From positions 1-64,000 of the forward strand of contig JAIKZG010000013.1 of assembly GCA_024682415.1 (NCBI GenBank): a stretch of DNA of 64,000 nucleotides, in the 5' to 3' direction. Made by a program: the position numbers and the translations under genes. A model generated the notes under the pieces. It was not told the DNA's origin. It did no database searches and worked only from the letters and a program-made list of their open reading frames with translations. Source of the DNA: Prevotella sp. (GTDB lineage: Bacteria; Bacteroidota; Bacteroidia; Bacteroidales; Bacteroidaceae). Shown piece after piece: positions 1 to 8,078 of the stretch (positions are counted from its first letter, which is position 1; the number at the start of each line of letters is the position of its first letter).

Positions 1-1
1 C

Positions 2-955
2 ACCCTCACCGCCGACCTGACGCTCTATGCCCAATGGACGGCAAACACTTACACCGTGACGCTTAATTCCGTCTTTGGCACGATCAACAGTGGCGACATT
101 ACCGCCTACACCTACGGTATTGGCGCAACGCTGCCTACCAACATAACCCGCGAGGGCTACACCTTCGGCGGCTGGTATGACAATTCGGAACTCTCAGGTG
201 ATGCCGTGACATCTATCACCACTACCGACACGGGCAACAAAGAGTATTGGGCGAAGTGGACGGAGAACACCGTGACGATGGGCGACAACGACCTCGCCGT
301 TCTGAGCGTAGAGGGCGTTTACGACATGACCTATACGCGCTCGTTCACTGCTGGCAACTGGGGCACCATCTGCCTGCCGTTCGCACTGACGGACAAGGAC
401 AAGATGGACGCTGCATTCGGCGAGAACAATTACAAGGTGACCGCGCTTACGGGCGTGACGAACGGAAGCCTCTCATTCACAAGCGTCACGGCGATGGAGG
501 CTGGCAAGCCGTATCTCATCAAATTCACGGAGGCTCCTGAAGATGATAGGCTGACATTCAACGACGTGGAGATTTCAACGACGCTGAATCCGACGGAGGT
601 TGTGAACGGCACGGAGGTCTGCACCATGACGGGCACCGCTGCCGTGACACCAATCGCCAAGAATGCGGGCAACTACATAATTCATAGCAACAAACTCTAC
701 CGCGTGACCACGAACAACGTAGAGATTGCGCCTTTCCACGCCTACCTGACCTACACGGTGGGCGGCGAAGCACGTGCCCGCGCCATGTCGTTCTTTGTAG
801 ACGGCACCGCCACAGGCATCGCAACCATCAAGGCAGACGGCTCCGTCAGCTTCTACGATGACGCTTGGTACACACTCGGCGGTAAGCGACTCTCGGCGAA
901 ACCTACCACGAGAGGCGTGTATATCCACAATGGTAAAAAGACAGTAATTAAATAA
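2..955 (+). CDS. InlB B-repeat surface protein, C-terminal part (5' end outside window)
   Basis: The frame is open from the first base of the window, so the true start lies upstream; the GTG at 56 is not a credible start because coding continues before it. The visible part begins in Listeria-Bacteroides (InlB B-type) repeats, recognised by LTLYAQWTANTYTV and by REGYTFGGWYDN followed by KEYWAKW. A beta-rich region of about 200 residues follows, and the protein ends in GVYIHNGKKTVIK. That tail closes many secreted Prevotella proteins and probably marks export to the cell surface, although it is shorter than a classical type IX secretion domain. The ligand or substrate is unknown. The 69-aa gene at 968 starts only 12 bp after the stop and is probably co-transcribed. 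Confidence 0.8.
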   Translation, partial: TLTADLTLYAQWTANTYTVTLNSVFGTINSGDITAYTYGIGATLPTNITREGYTFGGWYDNSELSGDAVTSITTTDTGNKEYWAKWTENTVTMGDNDLAVLSVEGVYDMTYTRSFTAGNWGTICLPFALTDKDKMDAAFGENNYKVTALTGVTNGSLSFTSVTAMEAGKPYLIKFTEAPEDDRLTFNDVEISTTLNPTEVVNGTEVCTMTGTAAVTPIAKNAGNYIIHSNKLYRVTTNNVEIAPFHAYLTYTVGGEARARAMSFFVDGTATGIATIKADGSVSFYDDAWYTLGGKRLSAKPTTRGVYIHNGKKTVIK

Positions 956-967
956 GGAAATACGAAT

Positions 968-1177
968 ATGAAAAAAGTAATCGATTTTAATCGCTTACAT
1001 AAGCAAGAATACATGAAACCCACTATCAATGTGGCGGAGATTGACATTCGGTCGCAAATCCTCGATGGTTCAGGACTGAGGGGAGGCATTACCGATGACC
1101 TCAACGCCGGACTGGACTTCGGCGGCGACACCGAGGATTTGACCCCAAGCGGCGACGGCAACATCTGGGGCGACTAA
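968..1177 (+). CDS. Small peptide (69 aa) of the Prevotella MKK..YxKPxI type
   Basis: The gene starts with ATGAAAAAAG 12 bp after the InlB-repeat gene and ends just before a strong hairpin, so the two form one unit. The N-terminal third is basic (KKVIDFNRLHKQEYMKP). The rest is acidic and rich in Gly and Asp, ending DGNIWGD. There is no transmembrane segment or classical signal peptide. The layout (basic leader, Tyr-x-Lys-Pro, hydrophobic patch, Ser-Gly, then a Gly/Asp tail) resembles the abundant uncharacterised small proteins found beside Prevotella surface-protein genes. Function is unknown. A secreted peptide or precursor is possible, but no modification enzyme gene is visible nearby. Confidence 0.65.
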   Translation: MKKVIDFNRLHKQEYMKPTINVAEIDIRSQILDGSGLRGGITDDLNAGLDFGGDTEDLTPSGDGNIWGD

Positions 1178-1192
1178 GTCCTCTCTCGGCAT

Positions 1193-1222
1193 CGCCCGAA
1201 AGCCTCGCGAGGCTTTCGGGCG
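1193..1222 (+). terminator. Perfect 30-nt palindrome, terminator of the InlB/peptide unit
   Basis: Fifteen bases (CGCCCGAAAGCCTCG) are followed at once by their exact reverse complement, giving a very stable GC-rich stem. The stem lies 16 bp after the stop of the 69-aa gene. The T tract that follows is weak (AATTTGCTTG), so it may act as an mRNA 3'-end stabiliser as well as a terminator. Confidence 0.7.
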
Positions 1223-1274
1223 AATTTGCTTGTGCACCCTTTCGTGGTCTAAAGAAATGATAAAGATTAATTAA

Positions 1275-1755
1275 TAACCTGAACTCGGAATAAGAAAACA
1301 TATACAAAATCAAAAAACAAATACAACAAGTTTAGCCTCAATCATCAGATTGGGGCTACCTTATATAATGAAAGTAGTGAAAACTTAGAACAAAGAAAGT
1401 TCTCCTTTAGATTCTTCTATACAGAAATCCATATTGATTGACGGCTTCTTATCAAAGAAGCAATAAGCGGCAAGTGCGGATAAAGCATTCATTGCAAAGT
1501 TAAGCACGCTTCTATGCCTTGAATGAACCAACATTGCAACATTCTTAAGCTCATCATTAATCGTTTCTATAACGGATTAAGAATTTCGCCTCTTTCGTTG
1601 CACACGAGATGAAGTTTGAAGCCAAAATACCAGCCCATCGTGCTTTTGCCCCTGGTGGCATAATCTTTGAAAACTTTGTTTCTATAGATACAAGGTACAA
1701 AATAAAACGAGATTACCAATTTTTTATTATACTTCCTTATCCCGAGTTCAGGTTA
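1275..1755 (-). mobile_element. Internally deleted IS982-family element with terminal inverted repeats
   Basis: The ends are TAACCTGAACTCGGAATAAG at 1275-1294 and its inverted copy at 1736-1755, with one mismatch in 20. Between them lie two pieces of an IS982-type transposase on the minus strand, joined by a deletion. The element is about 480 bp, roughly half the size of an intact member, and so cannot move by itself. No clear target-site duplication is visible. The inverted repeats were matched by eye and the family was assigned from the protein fragments. Confidence 0.7.
1385..1710 (-). pseudogene. IS982-family transposase, remnant with internal deletion
   Basis: Reading the minus strand down from about 1710 gives KVFKDYATRGKSTMGWYFGF and then a KLHLVC..GEILN segment. 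This is the part of IS982 transposases around the middle catalytic region. A TAG interrupts directly after it. A second piece, in another phase, reads ELKNVAMLVHSRHRSVLNFA and ends with AAYCFFDKKPS and GELSLF before the stop at 1385; this is the typical C terminus of the family. The N terminus and the stretch between the pieces are missing, so no active transposase can be made. Confidence 0.75.
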
Positions 1756-1977
1756 ATACGCCGATTCTATTTTCTTGAAAGTCAGCACAAAATAGCGTGT
1801 TTAACTCGGAGGTCTTCTTGAACTGTTGAAAGCATGAGTGTAGGTGAATGCGAGGTCCTATTGGCATTGGTTGTATAGGAGCAATTCGAGATTTATTGTA
1901 AAGTGGCAGTAAATTTCGGATGGAAACATTTCATGTGTTTCGATTCCATGTTTTAGAGATTTTTTTGTTATCCAAAA

Positions 1978-2035
1978 TGAGGTTTATTCCGCTAAAATAA
2001 TGCAAATCGCAGTTGTTTTAGCGAAATAAACCTCA
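1978..2035. repeat. Inverted repeat with 20-nt arms and 18-nt loop
   Basis: TGAGGTTTATTCCGCTAAAA at 1978-1997 is repeated in inverted orientation at 2016-2035 with one mismatch. It lies between the IS remnant and the ATPase gene, about 50 bp upstream of the possible promoter of that gene. No T tract follows on the + strand. It could be an insertion-element end pair, a recombination site or a bidirectional terminator; the sequence does not decide. Confidence 0.6.
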
Positions 2036-2085
2036 ATTTGTCCAATATTTAACATTTTAATTGAAGACGTTGCGAAAATTTTGAG

Positions 2086-2093
2086 TATCTTAG
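2086..2093 (+). promoter_or_regulatory. Possible -7 element of the orphan ATPase gene
   Basis: TATCTTAG lies 26 bp upstream of the ATG at 2119. It differs from the Bacteroidetes consensus TAnnTTTG at one base, and a TTG occurs about 20 bp further upstream. This is a weak match. Confidence 0.35.
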
Positions 2094-2118
2094 CACCAGC
2101 ATTTTAAAACCATGTGAT

Positions 2119-3564
2119 ATGTGCCAGATAATAGGTAGGAAAGAAGAAATAGCTGTGCTTAAGAATGCACAGGAGAGTGGTCGGGCTGAATTTGTAGCCG
2201 TATATGGACGTCGTCGTGTCGGAAAGACTTTCCTTATAAACGAAGTCCTTCGTGACGACATGACTTTCCGTCATACTGGACTTTCTCCCTATGACCGTAA
2301 GCGAAAGGTGACGCTCCGTGACCAACTACAGAACTTCCACTTCTCTCTCATTCGTCACGGAATGGAGGGAGGCGAGCCGCCACGTTCATGGATGGAAGCA
2401 TTCTTCAGATTAGAGCAATTTTTGGAACGTCAGGATAATGGCTCCCGTCAGATTGTATTCATTGATGAACTTCCATGGATGGATACGGCTCGTTCTGGTT
2501 TTCTTACTGCGCTTGAAGGATTCTGGAATGGCTGGGCTTGCAGTCGCCACAACATGTGTCTTGTTGTCTGTGGGTCGGCAACCTCATGGATGCTCGACAA
2601 TATCATCAACAACAAAGGCGGACTATATGGCAGGTTGACCCATGAAATTCAATTATCGCCTTTCAATTTGCATGAGTGCGAAGAGTTCTTCCTTAGCCGT
2701 GGTATCAAGATGTCACGTTACAATACGGCGCAGGCCTATATGGTATTGGGAGGAATTCCTTATTATCTGGACTTCTTTAACCCTTCAATGAGTCTGGCAC
2801 AGAATATCGATGCCCTGTTTTTCTCTCGTAAGGCAAAGCTTGGCGACGAATTCGACAGGCTCTTCCATTCGGTATTCGATCATGCAGAAGCATGTATGAA
2901 TATAGTACGTCTGTTGGGGAAACGTCATAGTGGTTTTACACGTGACGAAATTGCCAGACAGACGGGCATCAATCCTAATGGTGACTTCACAAAAATACTC
3001 AAAGCACTGATAGGTAGTGCTTTTATAAGCACCTATATTCCTTTTGGAACTGGCCAAAGAGATGTGTTGTATTATAAACTGGCAGACTGTTTCTGCTGGT
3101 TCTGGCTCCATTTCAAAGAGCAGAAGCAGATTACGGAAACAGACTATTGGATGCATCATCTTAAAGAATCGGAAATAGCCTCATGGAGAGGTATCGCTTT
3201 TGAAGAGGTTTGCTTGCAACACATTGACCAGATAAAACGTGCATTGCAAGTTGCTGGTGTGTCTTCCAATGAATCGTCTTTTATCCTTAATGGTGATGAT
3301 GGGCAGGAGGGAATGCAGATAGACCTTCTTATCGATCGTGCCGATGATGTCGTAAACGTCTGCGAAATGAAATTCTGCAAGTCTGAGTATGTTGTAACAA
3401 AAGCGTATTCCGAAAAGATAGTACGTCGCACTCAGACATTGGAACAGTTGCTGCCATCTAAGACATTCCATCCCACACTCATCAGTGCAGCACCAGTACA
3501 TCGAAACGAGTATTCCGACACGTTCCTTTCGCAGCTAACCATTGACGATTTGTTTATCGGATAA
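2119..3564 (+). CDS. AAA ATPase of the archaeal-ATPase/DUF234 type
   Basis: This 481-aa protein has a Walker A motif GRRRVGKTFL near residue 30 and a Walker B motif IVFIDELPWMD near residue 112. It also has a sensor-like LVVCGSATSW, a central winged-helix-like region, and a C-terminal domain with DLLIDRADDVVNVCEMKFC. That last segment has the D..ExK layout of the nuclease-like DUF234 tail. Such orphan ATPases are common and variable in Prevotella and Porphyromonas. Their role is unproven; links with mobile elements and toxin-antitoxin-like behaviour have been suggested. The length is normal and no motif is damaged. The next gene begins 6 bp downstream, which suggests co-transcription. The ATG at 2119 is the first start after the possible promoter. 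Confidence 0.8.
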   Translation: MCQIIGRKEEIAVLKNAQESGRAEFVAVYGRRRVGKTFLINEVLRDDMTFRHTGLSPYDRKRKVTLRDQLQNFHFSLIRHGMEGGEPPRSWMEAFFRLEQFLERQDNGSRQIVFIDELPWMDTARSGFLTALEGFWNGWACSRHNMCLVVCGSATSWMLDNIINNKGGLYGRLTHEIQLSPFNLHECEEFFLSRGIKMSRYNTAQAYMVLGGIPYYLDFFNPSMSLAQNIDALFFSRKAKLGDEFDRLFHSVFDHAEACMNIVRLLGKRHSGFTRDEIARQTGINPNGDFTKILKALIGSAFISTYIPFGTGQRDVLYYKLADCFCWFWLHFKEQKQITETDYWMHHLKESEIASWRGIAFEEVCLQHIDQIKRALQVAGVSSNESSFILNGDDGQEGMQIDLLIDRADDVVNVCEMKFCKSEYVVTKAYSEKIVRRTQTLEQLLPSKTFHPTLISAAPVHRNEYSDTFLSQLTIDDLFIG

Positions 3565-3570
3565 AATGCA

Positions 3571-3983
3571 ATGACAGAGCAAGCACTCTCAGATTGGAAA
3601 GTTTCTCATGTAGATGTCTATTCCAAGTTCAAAAAGGACTTGGAAAGGCAGCTTGCACAACCTTATCACCAAACCATATTGGATTTGGGCGATGATAAGG
3701 CTGAGCCACTGAAGTCTGTGCTTTCCAATCTTGCCGTAGTGACCACAAAGGAAGGCACTGATACCGACATGCTCTATTCAAGGGCTGTTGATGGTAGCGA
3801 CGAGTTGGCATACTGTCCTGCTACCTCGCCTTTGACAATGGTGCCGAGCGTCTATCAAATCGGATGAATGGCATGGTTCGACACGAAAGCTCAGATTTCC
3901 GTGGAGATCACTATGTGGAGTGCTACATTATAAAAGATGGTATCATGGTTGCTCGGGAAAGAATAAATGTACCAATAGAATAA
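3571..3983 (+). pseudogene. Unknown protein gene with an apparent frameshift
   Basis: An ORF starts at 3571, 6 bp after the ATPase gene, and reads normally to about codon 82 (SRAVDGSDELAYC). In that frame it ends at 3867 after a poor tail. Shifting by -1 near 3815 gives a better continuation, YLAFDNGAERLSNRMNGMVR, and runs to a stop at 3981-3983 after ARERINVPIE, 12 bp before the next gene. The second half thus looks coding in a different frame from the first, which suggests a single-base deletion. I do not recognise the family and see no catalytic motif. A sequencing error would give the same picture. Confidence 0.5.
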
Positions 3984-3995
3984 ATCAAATTTCAT

Positions 3996-4606
3996 ATGAA
4001 GAATGATCTTTTGAAACAAATAGCTGAAAAAGGCTATGCTATTAGCTACGTTGCCAATCTTAACTTTGCAACGTATGACTTTGTGAGAAATTTTACGGCT
4101 ATAGTCTCATTTATCTCAATTGCCATAGGCATCCTTGGATTGGTGTCGAGTTTTTTTCTGCCCAGTGGATATCCGTTATACTGCTATTACTTGGTATAGC
4201 GAGTTGCTACATCAGTAATTTCTCTAAAGATATAGAGAGTTATGGGGAAAGGGGAAAGAAACACACCCAACAATTCAATCAAATGAAGAATCTCTATCTA
4301 AGAGTGAAAGCTAAGACTGGCGATGACATCGAAGAAGAAATGAAAGAGTATGAAAATATTGAAATGGCTTTTAATAATGATTCTCAGCCAAAGCAACTAT
4401 TTCTGGTTGCCGACTGGATGGCTCATTATAAATTGTTCTTTACAAAGGATATTAGTTGGATGGATGAACAATTGCATTTTAATTGGTTTCGAGATAAAAC
4501 GCCACAGTCGCTCAAAATGTGCACGATTTTCCTTGTAATATGCATTGTACTTTACTATTGCTATGCTGTTCCCCCAAATAAGGGCATTTATAAATTTTTT
4601 TATTGA
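3996..4606 (+). pseudogene. SLATT-domain two-TM membrane effector, frame change at a T7 run
   Basis: The first frame (3996-4199) begins MKNDLLKQIAEKGYAISYVA and has a hydrophobic segment, FTAIVSFISIAIGILGLVSS. This is the N-terminal pattern of SLATT domains, which are two-TM predicted pore-forming effectors of bacterial nucleotide-dependent conflict systems. At 4151-4157 the sequence is TTTTTTT, in phase as T TTT TTT. Reading -1 from there gives a second membrane segment (WISVILLLLLGIASCYI) and runs without a stop through the ORF at 4283-4606. That part is a soluble helical region followed by a C-terminal segment, TIFLVICIVLYYCY. Either one T has been lost, or the gene uses programmed -1 frameshifting. 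No cyclase or reverse-transcriptase partner is visible beside it. Confidence 0.6.
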
Positions 4607-4674
4607 ATAAATAACGGCTGCCTGAAATATGCAGCCAACCTAAAGACCCCCGCTAAAGGACGGGCAACAAGATT

Positions 4675-4809
4675 ATGGCAAAAGATAGCGATGGCCGTAA
4701 GTTCAATCGCATTCCGGAGTATGATCGAGTACAGAATGGTAAGACCGTTCATGGGTCAGCTCATATCAGAAGTAATCGGAGCGATTGTAAAGGTCAGAAG
4801 AAAAAATGA
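4675..4809 (+). CDS. Small basic protein, 44 aa
   Basis: ATG at 4675 opens MAKDSDGRKFNRIPEYDRVQ followed by NGKTVHGSAH and a Lys-rich end (GQKKK), stop TGA at 4807-4809. It is strongly basic and has no membrane segment. It lies 68 bp after the SLATT gene, past a short hairpin (GGCTGC...GCAGCC, 4616-4636), and is followed by another hairpin at 4831. Codon use looks coding, but I do not recognise a family. A nucleic-acid-binding accessory of the neighbouring cluster is only a guess. Confidence 0.45.
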   Translation: MAKDSDGRKFNRIPEYDRVQNGKTVHGSAHIRSNRSDCKGQKKK

Positions 4810-4830
4810 TTGCAGTTTCTTTTAGGAGTT

Positions 4831-4865
4831 TGCCATGGCGATGTGAATCGTTATGGCATTTTTTG
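4831..4865 (+). terminator. Hairpin with T tract after the 44-aa ORF
   Basis: TGCCAT (4831-4836) pairs with ATGGCA (4853-4858) and is followed by TTTTTTG. The position, 22 bp after the 44-aa ORF, fits a terminator. The stem is short. Confidence 0.45.
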
Positions 4866-5024
4866 ACAATTATCACGTATTGGGAAAAAGCCCCTTGATT
4901 TCTGTATAAATGCTTTATTAACCAAAAATGCTTTCTTGACCTCTCATGAAATTTTATCAAACATTGCAAAGTCTCTTCAATGTCACTTGTGTTCGCAAAA
5001 GGTCACTTGAAGGTCGCCATCAAA

Positions 5025-5115
5025 AGAAAAAGCACTCACGAAATCTTCGTAAGTGCTTGATTTTTAGTGTAGACCAGCTTGGGCTTGAATCTGTGACCTC
5101 CAGATTATGAGTCTG
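5025..5115 (-). repeat. Left attachment repeat (displaced tRNA-Met 3' remnant)
   Basis: This 91-bp segment matches 20106-20196 with about 15 differences by eye. The last 21 bp (5095-5115), which include the anticodon region, are identical. On the minus strand it reads as the anticodon arm, variable region, T arm and acceptor 3' strand of tRNA-Met(CAU), followed by a hairpin. The T-stem bases no longer pair here, so this copy is a non-functional remnant. Confidence 0.75.
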
Positions 5116-5175
5116 AGAGAATGATGTTTTGTGATTTTTTATATTGATAAATTTCGTTGATACACAACGTTTTGC

Positions 5176-5183
5176 TAATTTTG
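5176..5183 (+). promoter_or_regulatory. Candidate -7 element of the integrase gene
   Basis: TAATTTTG fits TAnnTTTG. It lies between the left attachment repeat and the integrase, 177 bp upstream of the ATG at 5360. The two arm-site copies lie between promoter and gene, so recombinase binding could repress its own gene. Confidence 0.45.
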
Positions 5184-5229
5184 CGGCAGTTTATGATATG
5201 TCAAGAAATCCCATATCAAAATGTCTTTG

Positions 5230-5312
5230 TTTTCCCATTGTTTTCCCGAAAAGCATAGGAAGATAGGGCGTTCATAAGAGAAATGGTGGGTTTTGTTTTC
5301 CCATTGTTTTCC
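5230..5312 (+). repeat. Two copies of a 17-bp candidate integrase arm site
   Basis: TTTTCCCATTGTTTTCC occurs at 5230-5246 and 5296-5312, 66 bp apart in the same orientation. A third identical copy lies at the other end of the element (20081-20097). Short direct repeats just inside both ends are the usual form of arm-type binding sites of tyrosine recombinases. The role is inferred from position. Confidence 0.6.
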
Positions 5313-5359
5313 GAGATTTGAGATAATTGGCAAGTTGAGACCTACAGACTATTGGCAAA

Positions 5360-6823
5360 ATGACAAAGAAACTGGACACTACTTACAAGAGCGCAAGGTA
5401 CGGAAGTTGTACTTATGCCCTTATCCTTGACAAGCGTCACCCCAAGAAAGACCGGGAGACGTTTCCTGTCGCAATGCGCTAAACTATAGACCGAAAATCA
5501 TGGTATAGTTTTGTTGCTGGCGAATTTACGGAAGAAGATTTTGCGAGAGTATGCACGCTAAGTGCAAAGGCAGTGCGTTCAGAACTCTATGAAAAGAAGA
5601 TGGAGTTTGATGCTATCTTTGATGCCCAAACCGAGATGATTGAGCGTTTGGGCAATAGTCTGTCGCTCGAACGCATCAAGGCTGTTGTTACTGGGGTAGA
5701 TACCACGAAAGAAACGTCTTTCATTGGCGTGTGGGAGAAGAAGATTAATTTCTATCTTACAGACAATAATGGTGAGCGTTGTACCACCGCAGAATCATAC
5801 GAGTATGCCTTGAAGTCCTTTCAGAAGATAATGTGGAACAGACCTATTGTAGGCTTTAAGGTTGACAAAGAAGACATAGAGTATTGGAACAACGGCATGA
5901 TGCATGGCGTAAAAGACGAAACAGGAAACCTTGTCGGCAAGATTAGCAATACAACTCGCGGAATATACCTCCGTTCTTGTCGGGCTGTATGGAACGAGTG
6001 CGTCTCCTTGGGCTACCTCACCAATCAAGAATACCCATTCTCCAATATCCAGAAGAAGAAATTGGTGTCTATTCCTGTAGGGGAGTCGAGGAAGCATTGT
6101 TACCTTACAGTGGAGCAAATGACAGAATTGTATCGGGTATTTGTTGAAAAACGCTATCCCGACACTTGGAAGAGCGGATATGCTGAGAGAGCACACTATT
6201 CCTTGGGGTTGTTCCTTGCCCAATATCTGTGTAATGGTTTCAACCTTGCCGATGCAGGAGAGTTGACCTATTCTCAATATTATTTCGATACTGGCAGAAA
6301 AGCCTTCAAGTTCAAAAGAGTGAAGACCACAAACCGCACTGAGGGCGGCTCTGAGGTGATTATCCCGATCATAGAACCTCTTCAAAGGATTCTTGACGAG
6401 ATTGCTGCTGAACCTGTACTCAATGGCTTTGTATTTCCAGAGATTCTGCAAGGTGCGACATTGAAAGCAGACAAGCGCAAGCGAATCTCACAAGAGAACT
6501 CCAACGTACAGGACAGAATCATCAAAATCTGTCAAGAGGTGCTTCATTGGGAAATGCGCCCATCGGGAACGTGGTGCCGACATTCATACGGAACAAACCT
6601 TGCTCATGCACGTGTGGAACAGCGTTATATATCCGAAAGTATGGGACATTCCACCAATCATTCGATAACAGATAGGTATATCGCCCAATATCCTTTGGAG
6701 ACTCAATTTGAATATAATAGCAAACTCCTTGACTTGGAGCCAAAGATAACGGAGGAGGACATCAACAATATGACGGAAGAACAGAAAACAGCAATGCTTC
6801 TGAAACTTTTGACGAAGAAATAA
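5360..6823 (+). pseudogene. Tyrosine recombinase (integrase) with an in-frame TAA at codon 41
   Basis: ATG at 5360 opens MTKKLDTTYKSARYGSCTYA and continues to VAMR, where TAA (5480-5482) interrupts the frame. The same frame then reads TIDRKSWYSFVAGEFTEEDF and stays open to 6823. In related integrases this point reads R-Y-T-I-D-R, so a Tyr codon has probably become TAA. The rest (GTG at 5573 onward, 416 aa) keeps most of the core-binding domain and the catalytic domain, with RHSYGTNL, the histidine of ESMGHS and the tyrosine of RYIAQYP. Box I has the NG variant common in Bacteroidetes enzymes (LCNGFNLADAG). The gene may be inactive, or may start internally or read through. Confidence 0.75.
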
Positions 6824-6848
6824 TCACATTCAATATATAAAGTATAAC

Positions 6849-8036
6849 ATGGCAAACGAAATATCAACATACACTCACGAAGGGATGGAACTTCCTTTTG
6901 AGGATTGGAGCAAAACGCTCCACTCTTTCAATGACTTGGCATCCATCATTCAGTCCACCCATGATGCAGCCCAGTCTTCGGCTGTAAGGGCTATCAACCG
7001 TATGCAGACTATGCGCAATTGGCTCATTGGCTATTACATCGTGGAGTTTGAGCAGCACGGCAAGGATAGGGCTGAGTATGGAACACAACTGCTAAAAAAG
7101 TTGGAGGAACGAGTGAATAGAAAAGGACTCAATGTTACTCTGTTTCAGACTTCTCGAAACTTCTACGGCTTATACCCACAAATGGGAGGGTTGTTTGTTC
7201 CAAATGAAATTTATTCAACGTTGTCGAATAAATTGGGAACTGATAGTTCTTTTATAAGCGAACTTGCTGATAGTAAGACTAATGCAATTTGTGCGACAGC
7301 GTCGCATAAATTACAAACATCACCAGAAATGATTGTTTCACGCCTTTCTTTTTCTCATCTACGAGAGATTATGAGCGTGGATGACCCTCTTGCCCGTTAC
7401 TTCTACGAGCAGGAGTGCATCAAGTGTACGTGGTCTGTTCGTGAGCTTCGCCGACAGATTAGTACCAACCTCTATTTCCGTGCAGGCATCAGTGCCAATC
7501 CAGAGAAAATGCTTTCATTGCCATCGGTGCAGGGGCATGACTCGGCAGCATTACAGATTCGTCAACCTTTCACTTTTGAGTTTCTCGGACTGAAAGCGCA
7601 GGAAACAGTGGATGAGCACAATTTGGAAGATGCGCTGATAAGTCATCTTCAAGAGTTTATCCTCGAATTAGGCAAAGGCTTCTGCTTTGAGGCTCGCCAA
7701 AAGAGAATCATTATTGATGACGAGTATTACTACCCCGACCTTGTATTCTATAATCGCATACTGCATTGCGGTGTTATCATTGAACTGAAGAACGAAGAGT
7801 TTTCGCATGAGAACCTCGGACAGCTCAATGCTTATGTGTCATATTACAAGGAGAATGAGATGCAGCCAGGGGATAACCCTCCTGTCGGCATATTGCTCTG
7901 CACACGAAAGGGAAAGAAGATGGTAGAATATGCTCTTGCTGGCATGGATAACCAACTTTTTGTTTCCACCTATATGCTCCAGTTGCCTGACAAAAAGACA
8001 CTGGAAGATTTCTTGTTGAAGCAGTTGGACGAATGA
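6849..8036 (+). CDS. YhcG-family nuclease (DUF1016 N-terminal plus PD-(D/E)XK)
   Basis: This 395-aa protein starts 25 bp after the integrase gene. Residues 30-200 form the helical DUF1016 N-terminal domain (NRMQTMRNWLIGYYIVEFEQ). The C-terminal part is the YhcG PD-(D/E)XK nuclease domain, with YYPDLVFYNR followed by VIIELKNEEF; this gives the D...ExK active-site pattern, and a conserved GQLNAYVSYY helix follows. Family members are found in mobile elements and defence islands and beside restriction genes; their exact substrate is not established. The length is normal and the catalytic residues are intact. It may share the integrase transcript. Confidence 0.85.
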   Translation: MANEISTYTHEGMELPFEDWSKTLHSFNDLASIIQSTHDAAQSSAVRAINRMQTMRNWLIGYYIVEFEQHGKDRAEYGTQLLKKLEERVNRKGLNVTLFQTSRNFYGLYPQMGGLFVPNEIYSTLSNKLGTDSSFISELADSKTNAICATASHKLQTSPEMIVSRLSFSHLREIMSVDDPLARYFYEQECIKCTWSVRELRRQISTNLYFRAGISANPEKMLSLPSVQGHDSAALQIRQPFTFEFLGLKAQETVDEHNLEDALISHLQEFILELGKGFCFEARQKRIIIDDEYYYPDLVFYNRILHCGVIIELKNEEFSHENLGQLNAYVSYYKENEMQPGDNPPVGILLCTRKGKKMVEYALAGMDNQLFVSTYMLQLPDKKTLEDFLLKQLDE

Positions 8037-8078
8037 TCGTATTTCTCAAATTGCCACCTAATAACAGGAATATAGCAG

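Noticed and set aside
5795..6451. 218-aa minus-strand frame inside the integrase
   Set aside because: Shadow; the + strand frame carries the recombinase motifs.
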